Assembly: GCA_947259765.1 (NCBI GenBank)
Contig: CAMYNG010000017.1
Location: 1-54,474, forward strand
Source of the DNA: an uncultured Ectothiorhodospiraceae bacterium
Lineage (GTDB): Bacteria; Pseudomonadota; Gammaproteobacteria; CAMYNG01
DNA length: 54,474 nucleotides
Reading direction: 5' to 3'
Below are positions 40,920 through 49,247 of the stretch, piece after piece; the first letter of the stretch is position 1, and every line of letters starts with the position of its first letter. The position numbers and the translations under genes were made by a program. Below the pieces are notes generated by a model. The model saw only the letters and a list, made by a program, of their open reading frames with translations. It was not told the origin of the DNA and did not search any database.

Positions 40920-41458
40920 TGCCGGTGTCCCAAGAGGTGATCGGTATAGTCAGACAGGTTGTCGAACACCGGTATATTTTCCAGCTCCTGACCATTTTCA
41001 AGTGTACGCATACCCTTGCCGGATCGAACCAGGACAGGCTTGGCGCCGACCGCGCGCGCGGCTTGCAAGTCTCGCAGTGAATCGCCGACAAAGGGTACCA
41101 TCGACAAATCCACCTGAAACCGCTCGCCGATCTCTTGCAACATGCCCGGCGCAGGCTTGCGGCATGTGCAACCCGCATCCGGAGTATGCGGGCAAAAATA
41201 AATCGCGGAGACTCGCCCACCGGCTGCGGCCAGCAGCCGATTCATTTTGGCGTGAATTTTTTGCAGGGTTTCCATGTCAAAATACTTACGTCCCACGCCA
41301 GACTGGTTGGTAGCCACCACTACTGTATAGCCAGCGTGACACAAACGTGCGATCGCCTCCAGGCTACCGGAAATCGGCACAAACTCCTCCGGCGATTTGA
41401 TGTATTCGTCAGAATCCTCATTGATCACGCCATCACGGTCGAGAATGATTAGTTTCAT
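40916..41458 (-). CDS. gmhB: D-glycero-beta-D-manno-heptose-1,7-bisphosphate 7-phosphatase
   Basis: GmhB removes the 7-phosphate in ADP-heptose synthesis for the LPS inner core. The 180-aa HAD-family protein has the nucleophile motif DRDGVIN at residues 7-13, TNQSGVGR (motif II), the zinc-loop Cys residues in YFCPHTPDAGCTCRKPAPGM, and VGDSLRDLQAA (motif IV). It is upstream of plsC and downstream of glyS, though a repeat element and a mazG-like gene intervene. Confidence 0.94.
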   Translation of the reverse strand: MKLIILDRDGVINEDSDEYIKSPEEFVPISGSLEAIARLCHAGYTVVVATNQSGVGRKYFDMETLQKIHAKMNRLLAAAGGRVSAIYFCPHTPDAGCTCRKPAPGMLQEIGERFQVDLSMVPFVGDSLRDLQAARAVGAKPVLVRSGKGMRTLENGQELENIPVFDNLSDYTDHLLGHRH

Positions 41459-41514
41459 GGCAATTTTTATGAACTCGTTATTTATCCGCCCGTAAACACC
41501 TAGTCCGGTTACTG

Positions 41515-41789
41515 TTTCGGGACTAACATTACTGTTCGTATTCGATGCTCTTTAAAAAAGGTGTTGAAGTAACCCAACCAAGGTAGGTCAGACATCCGCG
41601 TGATCAGGACAAGACATGCAGTAAAAACATTCTTGCTTCGAAAAGAAAGACCAGAGTGTGCCCGTTCGTTTCGGGACCACCGAACCTCACCCCTGTAGGC
41701 TTCACGGTGTGTCTTGTCCTGAACACGTGAAGGTTCTCCCGGCTGATATAAAACGGGTGTTTTTAAGAGCAGTAATGTTAGTCTCGAAA
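41515..41789. repeat. Nested inverted-repeat element between mazG-like gene and gmhB
   Basis: The gap 41459-41777 (319 bases) is mostly this 275-bp element. Its ends match as inverted repeats of 20 bases with one mismatch (41515-41534 and 41770-41789), followed inward by a second pair (CTCTTTAAAAA / TTTTTAAGAG). In the middle a perfect 12-bp stem CAGGACAAGACA / TGTCTTGTCCTG (41605-41616 and 41710-41721) encloses about 93 bases. The right end covers the last codons and stop of the mazG-like gene. The minus strand stays open across the whole element to a TAA at 41509-41511 but offers no good start until deep inside. It is probably a dispersed repeat or structured RNA, not a gene. Confidence 0.68.
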
Positions 41790-42107
41790 TTCCGAAACGC
41801 GAATACGTCCATTAACCATTTTTGACTCGCGCTGCATGATCTTGTCCATCTTGTTCCAGAACTCGGATTTCAGATCAAAATCAGCAGAGATTGCAGTGCC
41901 GATCAAAAGGATAAACAAATCGGCGCACTCCTCAGCCAACATTTCGACCGATTTGCCCTTGGTAACACAGGCGGAAATTTCACCGAGCTCTTCGGCCATG
42001 AGGGCGACGCGATAAGCGAGTTCCTCACCGCCGGTATTTTTAAAATCATGCTTGTCGTGAAATGCTTGCACCACCGCAAGCATGTCCTGGTAAGAGTCCT
42101 GGTTCAT
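41778..42107 (-). CDS. MazG-like nucleotide pyrophosphohydrolase
   Basis: The 109-aa protein has the MazG-type metal site: EELGE near residue 36 and EECADLF near residue 58, matching the ExxE...ExxD pattern of dimeric all-alpha NTP pyrophosphatases, which hydrolyse non-canonical NTPs. The single-domain length fits the short MazG-like/iMazG group rather than full MazG. The last codons (EFRD and stop) lie in the right inverted repeat of the neighbouring element, so the C-terminal end may have been shaped by that insertion. It follows glyS by 32 bases. Confidence 0.85.
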   Translation of the reverse strand: MNQDSYQDMLAVVQAFHDKHDFKNTGGEELAYRVALMAEELGEISACVTKGKSVEMLAEECADLFILLIGTAISADFDLKSEFWNKMDKIMQRESKMVNGRIRVSEFRD

Positions 42108-42139
42108 ATCGTGCTTCCTGACGTGCGTGAGAACGACCT

Positions 42140-44218
42140 TTAGCCTTGCAGGCGAGAGATATCGGCAACGCGCAAAAACAGGCCCTGCAGATGAATTAAC
42201 AAGGCAATGCGGTTGTTGCGTAATTGTTCATCCTCATCCATAACCATTACGTCGTCAAAAAAAGTATCTACCGGATCGCGTAACCGCGCGAGTGTTTTTA
42301 ACGTACTCGTATAATCACCCTGCTCCAACAGCGGTGCGACGTCGCCGGAAACTGCCGACAAGGCGGCATGCAGTGCCTGTTCCGCGGGTAGTCGCAACAG
42401 CCCGGCATCTACGTTCACCGCCTCGTGTCGATCAGACTTCTTTAAAATGTTAGCGATGCGTTTATTGGCTGCGGCAAGACTATCGGCCTCAGGAAGCTCA
42501 CGAAACGCGCTGACCGCGTTGATGCGCCGATCCAGGTCTTGCGGTGATTCGCTTTGCACTGCCACCACCGCTTCAAACAAATCCGGCCGCACACCCCGTT
42601 CCTGATAATAGCCCTTGAGACGATCGCGCATAAATCCAGCGACATCTCTTACGACCTTGCCCGCATGTACCGTTTTGGGTTGTGAAGCCGCTGCGGACTC
42701 AATCAGGCGTGCAAGGTTTAGGGGGATCTGCTTCTCTATCAGAATGCGCAGAATGCCAAGTGCAGCACGACGCAGGGCGAACGGGTCCTTGTCGCCTGTC
42801 GGTGCCTGACCGACAGCAAAAATGCCGACGATGGTGTCCAGTTTATCGGCAATGGCCAGGGCCTGACCGGTCACCGATTCGGGCAAGGCGTCGCCGGAGT
42901 AGCGAGGCTTGTAGTGATCACCAATTGCCACGGCTACAGCATCCGGTTCACCATCGTGCAACGCATAGTAACGCCCCATGGTACCTTGCAAATCAGGAAA
43001 CTCACCCACCATTTCAGTAAGTAGATCGCACTTACATAACTCAGCGGCGCGCAAGGCGAGGTTACGATCGCCGTCGAGTTCGTCGGCGATGTCTGCCGCC
43101 GATCCCGCAATGCGCCGCATTTTGTCAAACAGTGACCCCAGCTGTTTTTGAAACACGACTTCCTTCAGGCGCTCCACGCGTGCGGCCAAAGGTTTGGCGC
43201 GGTCCTGGTTCCAGAAGAATTGTGCATCGATTAGCCGTGGCCGCACCACGCGTTCGTTACCGTGCCGCACCTTATCGGGCTGCGTACTGTCGATATTGCT
43301 CACGGTAATAAATTGAGCCAGAAGATTCTCCTGCGCGTCGACAACGTGAAAATACTTTTGATTGACCTTCATAGTGGTGATCAGGACTTCCTGTGGAATG
43401 TCCAAAAATTCCGCGTCAAACTTACCGACCACCGGTACTGGCCACTCCACCATCGCGGTGACTTCATTGAGCAGGGCCTCGTCGATCACGGCCCGTCCAC
43501 TGCCCGTCTCGCGCGCGGCTTCTTCCACAAGACCTCGTACCGCCAGACGGCGGCGAGAGAAATCGGCTATCACACGCCCTTTTGACTCAAGCAGGGCCTC
43601 ATACTCGGCTGGTGCCGGGATCAGAATGGCTGCCGGGTGGTGGAAACGGTGGCCAGGGGTCTCGCGACCGCTTTGCACACCAAACATTTCGAAGGGCACC
43701 ACCGTGTCGCCAAACAGGGCAACAATCCAGTGCACCGGGCGGACAAACTCGGCCTCCAGATCGCCCCAACGCATGCGTTTGGGTATGGGGAGTTTATCCA
43801 GAGCTTGTTGCAGCAGCGCGGGTACCAGTTCCGGCGTGCCGCACCCCTTTTTATCGCTGTGGTGAACCAGCCAGGCGCCCTTATCGGTCTCGAGTGTGGC
43901 AAGATCGTTCACCTCGACACCGCAGGACTTGGCAAATCCCGTCGCGGCCGGAGTCGGGCAACCGTCGTCTGCAAATGCGGCTTTCACCGCCGGACCGCGA
44001 CGTTCGACCCGCTCGTCAGCTTGTTGCACGTCGAGTTCGCTGACCAGTACGGCCAACCGTCGTGGCGTGCAAAATAGTGTGATGTCACCATGGTTCAGGC
44101 GGGCCGTGTCCAGCCCCGCGGCAATGGCAGCGCGAAACGCTTCGCCCAGACCGAGCAAAGCCTTCGGTGGCAGCTCTTCGGTGCCTACTTCGAGTAATAA
44201 ATCGGCTTTGGCCGTCAT
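42140..44218 (-). CDS. glyS: Glycyl-tRNA synthetase beta subunit
   Basis: GlyS is the large tRNA-binding subunit of the alpha2beta2 glycyl-tRNA synthetase. The 692-aa protein has the usual length, starts LLLEVGTEELPPKAL, and contains KRMRWGDLEAEFVRPVHWIV, ALFGD, GHRFHHP and the LADKLDTIVGIFAVGQAPTG-type segment near residue 465. The C-terminal anticodon-binding-like domain ends near DDVMVMDEDEQLRNNRIALL. Its ATG overlaps the glyQ stop by one base (TAATG). Confidence 0.98.
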   Translation of the reverse strand: MTAKADLLLEVGTEELPPKALLGLGEAFRAAIAAGLDTARLNHGDITLFCTPRRLAVLVSELDVQQADERVERRGPAVKAAFADDGCPTPAATGFAKSCGVEVNDLATLETDKGAWLVHHSDKKGCGTPELVPALLQQALDKLPIPKRMRWGDLEAEFVRPVHWIVALFGDTVVPFEMFGVQSGRETPGHRFHHPAAILIPAPAEYEALLESKGRVIADFSRRRLAVRGLVEEAARETGSGRAVIDEALLNEVTAMVEWPVPVVGKFDAEFLDIPQEVLITTMKVNQKYFHVVDAQENLLAQFITVSNIDSTQPDKVRHGNERVVRPRLIDAQFFWNQDRAKPLAARVERLKEVVFQKQLGSLFDKMRRIAGSAADIADELDGDRNLALRAAELCKCDLLTEMVGEFPDLQGTMGRYYALHDGEPDAVAVAIGDHYKPRYSGDALPESVTGQALAIADKLDTIVGIFAVGQAPTGDKDPFALRRAALGILRILIEKQIPLNLARLIESAAASQPKTVHAGKVVRDVAGFMRDRLKGYYQERGVRPDLFEAVVAVQSESPQDLDRRINAVSAFRELPEADSLAAANKRIANILKKSDRHEAVNVDAGLLRLPAEQALHAALSAVSGDVAPLLEQGDYTSTLKTLARLRDPVDTFFDDVMVMDEDEQLRNNRIALLIHLQGLFLRVADISRLQG

Positions 44219-45165
44219 TACGCGGCCCCCTTGTCTGTCGAACTCGCCAACATCGGAAAACCCAGTGCCTCGCGGGCGCCGAAATAGGCCTCAGCCACCG
44301 CCCGCGCCAGGTTACGTACCCGTAGAATGAACTGTTGGCGCTCGGTCACCGAAATGGCGTGGCGAGCGTCGAGAAGATTGAAGGTGTGGGACGCCTTTAA
44401 AACCTGCTCGTAGGCAGGTAAGGGGAGCCCGGCTTCGACCAACTTCTGGCTCTCACGCTCGCAAACCTCGAACCACTGGAACAGCGCGGCGGTGTCGGCG
44501 TGCTCAAAGTTATAGGCTGACTGTTCCACCTCGTTCTGATGAAATACATCTCGATAGCTGACCTTGCCCATGGGACCATTAGTCCAGGTCAGGTCAAACA
44601 AACTATCCACGCCTTGCAGGTACATCGCGATGCGTTCCAGACCATAGGTGATTTCGCCGCTGACCGGTCGACACTCAAGCCCGCCAACCTGTTGAAAATA
44701 GGTAAATTGCGTAACCTCCATACCATTTAGCCAGACTTCCCAGCCCAACCCCCAGGCGCCCAGGGTCGGCGATTCCCAGTTGTCTTCAACAAAGCGGATG
44801 TCATGCACCAACGGGTCGATGCCGAGTGCCTTTAGAGACTCTAAATAGAGGTCTTGAATGTTTTTCGGTGAAGGTTTGAGCAACACCTGAAACTGGTAAT
44901 AGTGTTGCAGCCTATTGGGGTTCTGCCCGTAACGCCCGTCGGTCGGTCGGCGAGACGGCTGAACATAGGCCACATTCCAGGGCTCCGGTCCGATTGACCG
45001 CAAAAAGGTCGCCGGATGGAAGGTGCCGGCGCCGACCTCCATATCCAGGGGCTGCAATATCACACACCCCTGCGCTGCCCAATATTCCTGCAACGCCAGG
45101 ATCAGGCCCTGAAACGTGCTGACATCGGCTTTTAAAGCCGGATTTTTACTCGGTTTTTTCCCCAA
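44218..45165 (-). CDS. glyQ: Glycyl-tRNA synthetase alpha subunit
   Basis: GlyQ is the catalytic class-II subunit. The core ([68 protein letters not shown]) is nearly that of E. coli. I set the start at TTG 45165, giving 315 aa with 16 residues before TFQG. A GTG at 45201 or readings to 45270 run into or across the predicted promoter (-10 at 45202-45207), so their message would lack that start. No ATG is available upstream of the conserved core. A GGA about ten bases before the TTG is a weak ribosome site. Confidence 0.92.
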   Translation of the reverse strand: MGKKPSKNPALKADVSTFQGLILALQEYWAAQGCVILQPLDMEVGAGTFHPATFLRSIGPEPWNVAYVQPSRRPTDGRYGQNPNRLQHYYQFQVLLKPSPKNIQDLYLESLKALGIDPLVHDIRFVEDNWESPTLGAWGLGWEVWLNGMEVTQFTYFQQVGGLECRPVSGEITYGLERIAMYLQGVDSLFDLTWTNGPMGKVSYRDVFHQNEVEQSAYNFEHADTAALFQWFEVCERESQKLVEAGLPLPAYEQVLKASHTFNLLDARHAISVTERQQFILRVRNLARAVAEAYFGAREALGFPMLASSTDKGAA

Positions 45166-45201
45166 CTTACTGAATCCACTGACGAACTGAAAAGAGCGCA
45201 C

Positions 45202-45230
45202 ATTATAGCCACGGCGTACTGTGGGCGTAA
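45202..45230 (-). promoter_or_regulatory. Sigma-70 promoter of glyQS
   Basis: A perfect TATAAT (45202-45207) is preceded after 17 bases by TTACGC (45225-45230). The predicted start near 45195 leaves a 30-base leader to the TTG at 45165. Confidence 0.68.
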
Positions 45231-45341
45231 GGGTGCGTGCCCTGAAAAATACCTGGCCCGGAATCTGCAAGGTTTTTTGTACGGGACGGCAGGAAAACTA
45301 GTCGTCCATGGTGTACGTTTGGTGTATCGCGGAGGTGTTTT

Positions 45342-45923
45342 ATGCCGTCTTCCATCCTCACAGCATCCAGCGCCATGTCACAGTGGCAACGGCTGGTCGG
45401 CGAGGCGCAAAAAGCCGCGCAAACCGATCTGGACGAGCAACTGGAGAGCTATCTGGTCTTTTTGTTAATGCGGTTTATGGGTGACACTCACGTTGCGGCC
45501 CGTGTACTCGCGCTGGATTACCTGGAAAGCATGCACGTCAGTGGGCATGCCTGTCAGCAGCAGTTGCGCGATGTGGGTGATAGGTGTTTGCTGGTGTCGG
45601 GTTTGTTCCCGCAACGCGCTGAACGGCGACGTGTGAGTATCGGTTATTTTGTTAACCTCGGTCGTGGCGCCTACGGGCATCTTGCCCAGCGACTGGAAGC
45701 CGGTCTATCGGATCTATATATAAGTCTGGCTGAAGGCTTCGTTATGTTGATGGACACACTGCAGGCCGTACGCCAGGTCGATGCCTCGGCGAGCCAGCCA
45801 GTGTTGACACCACTACAGGCGTTTGAGTTGTGGCAGGCAACCGGTAGTCGCGCCGCATTGCGCGAACTCCGCACCACCAGCAGTGCCGAACCCTTGCTCT
45901 CGCGGAATAGACACAAGCATTAA
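45342..45923 (+). CDS. Hypothetical protein, helical
   Basis: I cannot name this 193-aa protein. It starts at ATG 45342 with GGAGG eight bases upstream. It has no signal peptide or clear membrane helix and looks all-helical (DEQLESYLVFLLMRFMGDTH, LEAGLSDLYISLAEGFVMLM). The segments ARVLALDYLESMHV and LRDVGDRCLLVSGLFPQRAERRR look conserved. It is divergent from glyQ and lies before a short membrane-protein gene. Confidence 0.72.
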   Translation: MPSSILTASSAMSQWQRLVGEAQKAAQTDLDEQLESYLVFLLMRFMGDTHVAARVLALDYLESMHVSGHACQQQLRDVGDRCLLVSGLFPQRAERRRVSIGYFVNLGRGAYGHLAQRLEAGLSDLYISLAEGFVMLMDTLQAVRQVDASASQPVLTPLQAFELWQATGSRAALRELRTTSSAEPLLSRNRHKH

Positions 45924-46012
45924 GGGCGCAAAAAAAAACTAATTGTCGTGCCAAACCGCAGTGAGCACACTTATACTAAGTGGCCGAACTGAACTGCTTG
46001 TGGGGGCACTGC

Positions 46013-46438
46013 ATGGCACACGTGAAGGAAATTAACGCGCTTGGAATCGGCATGCGATTTTTTATCGCGCTGGTTTTGGTGTTCGCCACCTACAATCCTG
46101 ACGGGTATTCTTATTTTCACTGGGTAACTTCTGCGGACACCGGTGCCTGGCCCATTAAGGCGTTTGTCGGTGTGGTGCTGTTAATCGGCTGGACCATTTT
46201 CCTGCGCGCAACCTTGCGCTCACTGGGGGGCTTCGGAATTGTCCTGGCCATCGCCTTTTTCGCGACGCTGCTCTGGGTGTTGACTAACTGGGGCGTAATT
46301 CCAAGCGACTCAATAAAAGCCGTGACCTATCTCAGCCTTTTTGTCATTGCTGCACTGTTGGCCACCGGTCTCGTTTGGTCTCACATCCGCCGTCGCGTGA
46401 GTGGCCAGGTCGACGTGGATGAAATAGAAGGCGACTGA
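46013..46438 (+). CDS. Small membrane protein, DUF6524-like
   Basis: The 141-aa protein from ATG 46013 (GGGGG six bases upstream) has four membrane helices: RFFIALVLVFATY, FVGVVLLIGWTIFLRATL, GIVLAIAFFATLLWVL, and YLSLFVIAALLATGLVW. The segment NPDGYSYFHW after the first helix is characteristic of DUF6524 proteins. Function is unknown. The soluble tail is acidic (VDVDEIEGD). Confidence 0.72.
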   Translation: MAHVKEINALGIGMRFFIALVLVFATYNPDGYSYFHWVTSADTGAWPIKAFVGVVLLIGWTIFLRATLRSLGGFGIVLAIAFFATLLWVLTNWGVIPSDSIKAVTYLSLFVIAALLATGLVWSHIRRRVSGQVDVDEIEGD

Positions 46439-46562
46439 ACCACGTCGCGCAGTGGCAGTACGTGCGCTGCCCACGCGCCCCCTTTTCACCGTGAATGCGG
46501 GCGCCCGGTCTGCTATCCTTGGCGTCTGCCAAAATCGATTCAATCCCGTTTTCCATTTAATT

Positions 46563-47609
46563 ATGACTGCTCCACAACGCAAGGCCGTGGCCCTGATTTC
46601 CGGCGGCCTGGATTCAATGCTCGCTGCCCGCGTGGTTATGCAGCAGGGTATTCACGTCGAGGGTATCAATTTTTTTACCGGTTTTTGTGTTGAGGGACAT
46701 ACGCACGCCATTCGTAAAAAGGATCAATCCAAAAACAAGCGCAACAACGCGTTGTGGGTGGCCGAGCAACTGGGCATCAAGTTACATATCGTTGATGTTA
46801 TCGACGAGTACAAGGATATCGTAATTAATCCGAAGCACGGTTACGGGCAAAACCTGAACCCGTGTCTGGATTGCAAAGGCTTTATGGTGCATAAGGCCTG
46901 GGAGTGGATGCAGAATAACGAGTTTGATTTTATTGTCACCGGTGAGGTCATGGGGCAACGTCCTATGTCGCAGCGCAAGGACACCATGCCAGTGGTGCAA
47001 AAGGAGTCGGGTGCCGGCGACCGCCTGCTGCGACCGCTGTGCGCCCAGCACTTGCCGGCAACCTTACCCGAGCGCGAGGGCTGGGTGGATCGGGAGCAGT
47101 TACTCGACTTTCATGGTCGCAACCGTAAACCACAGATCGCGCTGGCGAAGCGGTTCGGTTTTACGGATTATGCGCAGCCGGCGGGTGGCTGCTGTTTTTT
47201 GACTGACAAAGCCTACTCAACCAAATTGGCGGATTTGTGGCAGGCTCGCGGCGAGCGGCGTTATGAACTGGATGACATTATGTTACTTAAAGTCGGGCGC
47301 CATCTTCGGCCGCAGGCGAACTTTAAGTTGATCATCGGTCGCGAGGAAGGCGAGAACAAATTCATGGAAGGCTACCGTAAGCAATTTATTCATTTTCGTT
47401 GTGTGAGTCATCGCGGCCCGTTTGTGTTGCTGGATGGTACGCCGAGTGATGCCGATATCGAATTGGCCGCGCGCATTGTTGCCCGTTACAGTCAGGGGCG
47501 TGATGATGATCAAGTCACGCTTGAAGTTGGCTTTACCGACGGCCGCATGCACGAACTGCAGGTCAGTCCCCTGCCCTCGGCGGAGATCCATGACGAGTGG
47601 CACGTATGA
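46563..47609 (+). CDS. PP-loop ATPase, thiouridylase-like (ThiI/MnmA-related AANH plus NFACT-R-like domain)
   Basis: The 348-aa protein from ATG 46563 begins with an adenine-nucleotide alpha-hydrolase fold: the PP-loop SGGLDSM (residues 13-19) activates a substrate as adenylate. Cys residues suited to sulfur transfer occur in NPCLDCKGFM and GGCCFLTD. The C-terminal part (LLKVGRHLRPQANFKLIIGR, HRGPFVLLDG) looks like the NFACT-R_2 domain found in such proteins. It resembles tRNA 2- or 4-thiouridine enzymes but is neither canonical MnmA nor ThiI (no THUMP domain). Its stop overlaps the tusA-like start (ATGA), so a TusA-fed thiolation reaction is a reasonable inference. The target is unknown. Confidence 0.8.
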   Translation: MTAPQRKAVALISGGLDSMLAARVVMQQGIHVEGINFFTGFCVEGHTHAIRKKDQSKNKRNNALWVAEQLGIKLHIVDVIDEYKDIVINPKHGYGQNLNPCLDCKGFMVHKAWEWMQNNEFDFIVTGEVMGQRPMSQRKDTMPVVQKESGAGDRLLRPLCAQHLPATLPEREGWVDREQLLDFHGRNRKPQIALAKRFGFTDYAQPAGGCCFLTDKAYSTKLADLWQARGERRYELDDIMLLKVGRHLRPQANFKLIIGREEGENKFMEGYRKQFIHFRCVSHRGPFVLLDGTPSDADIELAARIVARYSQGRDDDQVTLEVGFTDGRMHELQVSPLPSAEIHDEWHV

Positions 47610-47830
47610 GCCGCCACGAACTGGATGCGCGCCGTTTGCTGTGTCCCCTGCCGGTTATACGTACTCAGGACGCCATTGCCGGTTTGACGCAAGGCGACGA
47701 ACTGCAGGTTGTCTGTACCGACCCCGGGGCACTCAACGATATTCCGGCCTGGTGTCGCATCAACGGTCATCGTATTGTCGAAACCCGCCAACAGGACGAC
47801 GAAATTATTGTCACCATCGAAGTAGGTTGA
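47606..47830 (+). CDS. TusA family sulfur carrier protein
   Basis: The 74-aa protein (ATG 47606, overlapping the previous stop as ATGA) has the TusA signature DARRLLCPLPVIRTQDAI, with Cys13 of CPxP as sulfur acceptor, then DDEIIVTIEVG at the end of the two-layer fold. TusA proteins pass persulfide sulfur to tRNA thiolation, molybdenum cofactor or dissimilatory sulfur enzymes. Translational coupling to the PP-loop gene suggests a dedicated donor. It is named by family only, since several paralogues exist in sulfur-oxidising bacteria. Confidence 0.9.
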   Translation: MSRHELDARRLLCPLPVIRTQDAIAGLTQGDELQVVCTDPGALNDIPAWCRINGHRIVETRQQDDEIIVTIEVG

Positions 47831-47831
47831 A

Positions 47832-49043
47832 GTGAGTCATCCGCGACTACATAGCGATCCGCCGAAGCAGCCCTCCGCCGCCGAGCTGGAAAACGCCGCA
47901 ACGTCCACTGCCAATGAACGTTATCGAGCGACGGTACGGGTCACGGTCATTGGTGCCGTTGTTGATTTGCTGCTGGGCGTCGCCAAGATCGTCGTTGGGA
48001 TCATCGGCCACTCGCAAGCGCTGGTGGCGGACGGCATCCACTCACTGTCGGATCTGCTCACAGATGGTTTCGTATTGTATGCGGCCAAGCACGCCAATCG
48101 TGAAGCTGATGCGGAGCATCCCTACGGCCACGGTCGGATTGAAACTCTGGCGACGCAAGGTCTGGGTGTCGCGCTTATTGGCGTTGCCATCGGCATCGGT
48201 ATCGACGCGGTGCGCGAGCTTATCCACCCGACTGATTCACCGGTGCCGGGCTGGATCGCCCTGGCGGTGGCGACCACCTCTATTTTCGCTAAAGAGGCGA
48301 TCTATCACTACACCATGCATATCGCCAAACGGCACCGCTCCAATATGCTGCGTGCCAATGCCTGGCATAGCCGCACCGATGCGATCTCGTCCATCATCGT
48401 GGTGATTGGCGTGGCCGGCAGCATGGCGGGCTGGGTTTATCTTGACTCGCTGGCGGCCGTCGGTGTGGCGGTGATGATTGCAAAAATCGGCTGGGACCTG
48501 GCCTGGAACAGCATGCAGGAACTGGCGGACCGCGGCCTGGATCCCGAAGAAGTTGAGGAGATCAAAGGTCGGATCAAGGCCATCGATGGTGTGACCGCGC
48601 TACATCTTCTGCGCACCCGGCGTATGGGGCCGGACGTGTTGGTCGATGTGCACATTCAGGTGGACCCCTCGTTGAGTGTGTCCGAAGGTCATCACATTAG
48701 CGAAAACGTTCGCAACCAGCTCATCAGTTCGTTTGAGGAAATTGCTGATGTTATGGTGCATATCGATCCCGAGGACGACGAACGCGAAGCCCCCAGCAGT
48801 CGGTTGCCGTTGCGGCAGGAACTGGTCGATCAACTTATGCATGACTGGCAGAATATTGAAGGCGCGGATCAAGTCACCGATATCAATCTGCACTACTTAA
48901 ATGGCAAGGTGTACGTAGATCTGGTGTTGCCGCTGGAACTGGTACAGAATGACGCGGCGGCCAAGCAGCGCCTGGCCGCTGCGTTCAACCAGGTGGCGGC
49001 ACGCGTGGACCCGGTCGCCGAAATCCGGTTGTTTTACTGTTAA
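47832..49043 (+). CDS. Cation diffusion facilitator (CDF) family transporter
   Basis: The 403-aa protein starts at a GTG one base after the tusA stop. It has six membrane helices (VTVIGAVVDLLLGVAKIVVG first). The metal-site motifs are ALVADGIHSLSDLLTD in helix 2 and NAWHSRTDAISS in helix 5 (HxxxD), typical of CDF exporters of Zn, Fe or Mn. The cytosolic C-terminal domain has the usual ferredoxin-like part (HLLRTRRMGPDVLVDVHIQV) and then an extra about 100 residues repeating a similar fold (ADQVTDINLHYLNGKVYVDL), giving two tandem dimerisation-type domains. Metal specificity cannot be told by reading. Confidence 0.92.
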   Translation: MSHPRLHSDPPKQPSAAELENAATSTANERYRATVRVTVIGAVVDLLLGVAKIVVGIIGHSQALVADGIHSLSDLLTDGFVLYAAKHANREADAEHPYGHGRIETLATQGLGVALIGVAIGIGIDAVRELIHPTDSPVPGWIALAVATTSIFAKEAIYHYTMHIAKRHRSNMLRANAWHSRTDAISSIIVVIGVAGSMAGWVYLDSLAAVGVAVMIAKIGWDLAWNSMQELADRGLDPEEVEEIKGRIKAIDGVTALHLLRTRRMGPDVLVDVHIQVDPSLSVSEGHHISENVRNQLISSFEEIADVMVHIDPEDDEREAPSSRLPLRQELVDQLMHDWQNIEGADQVTDINLHYLNGKVYVDLVLPLELVQNDAAAKQRLAAAFNQVAARVDPVAEIRLFYC

Positions 49044-49046
49044 GCG

Positions 49047-49063
49047 TGCATTAAGTCTGTGCG
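49047..49063 (+). promoter_or_regulatory. Weak NtrC site upstream of glnA
   Basis: TGCATTAAGTCTGTGCG keeps the TGCA...GTGC arms of the NtrC consensus TGCACCA-N3-TGGTGCA. Its centre is 31 bases, about three helical turns, from the strong site at 49078-49094, as in paired NtrC enhancers. Confidence 0.55.
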
Positions 49064-49077
49064 CAGTATGTTAGTGT

Positions 49078-49094
49078 TGCACCATTATGGTGCG
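49078..49094 (+). promoter_or_regulatory. Strong NtrC enhancer site upstream of glnA
   Basis: TGCACCATTATGGTGCG matches the NtrC palindrome TGCACCA-N3-TGGTGCA at all but the last base. It lies about 80 bases before the predicted sigma-54 promoter. Confidence 0.85.
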
Positions 49095-49156
49095 CCCGGT
49101 CCGGCTTACCGTCGTGACCAAGTATAAAAAACAAATTATTACAATGACTTAAGTCG

Positions 49157-49172
49157 TGGCACATTTCGTGCA
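49157..49172 (+). promoter_or_regulatory. Sigma-54 promoter of glnA
   Basis: TGGCACATTTCGTGCA has the invariant GG (49158-49159) and GC (49070-position pair 49170-49171) at the correct 12-base distance. Transcription would start near 49182, leaving a leader of about 65 bases. Confidence 0.8.
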
Positions 49173-49247
49173 CCTGAAACGCACAAACTTTATTTCATCG
49201 CTCGTCACGAGCGGTGCAAGGTAATTATAACTCTCGGGAGGAACTCA

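Noticed and set aside
41605..41721. Closed 117-base hairpin that could be 4.5S (SRP) RNA or 6S RNA
   Set aside because: The conserved SRP GGAAGCAG-type loop and the 6S bubble pattern are absent on both strands; kept only as part of a repeat element.
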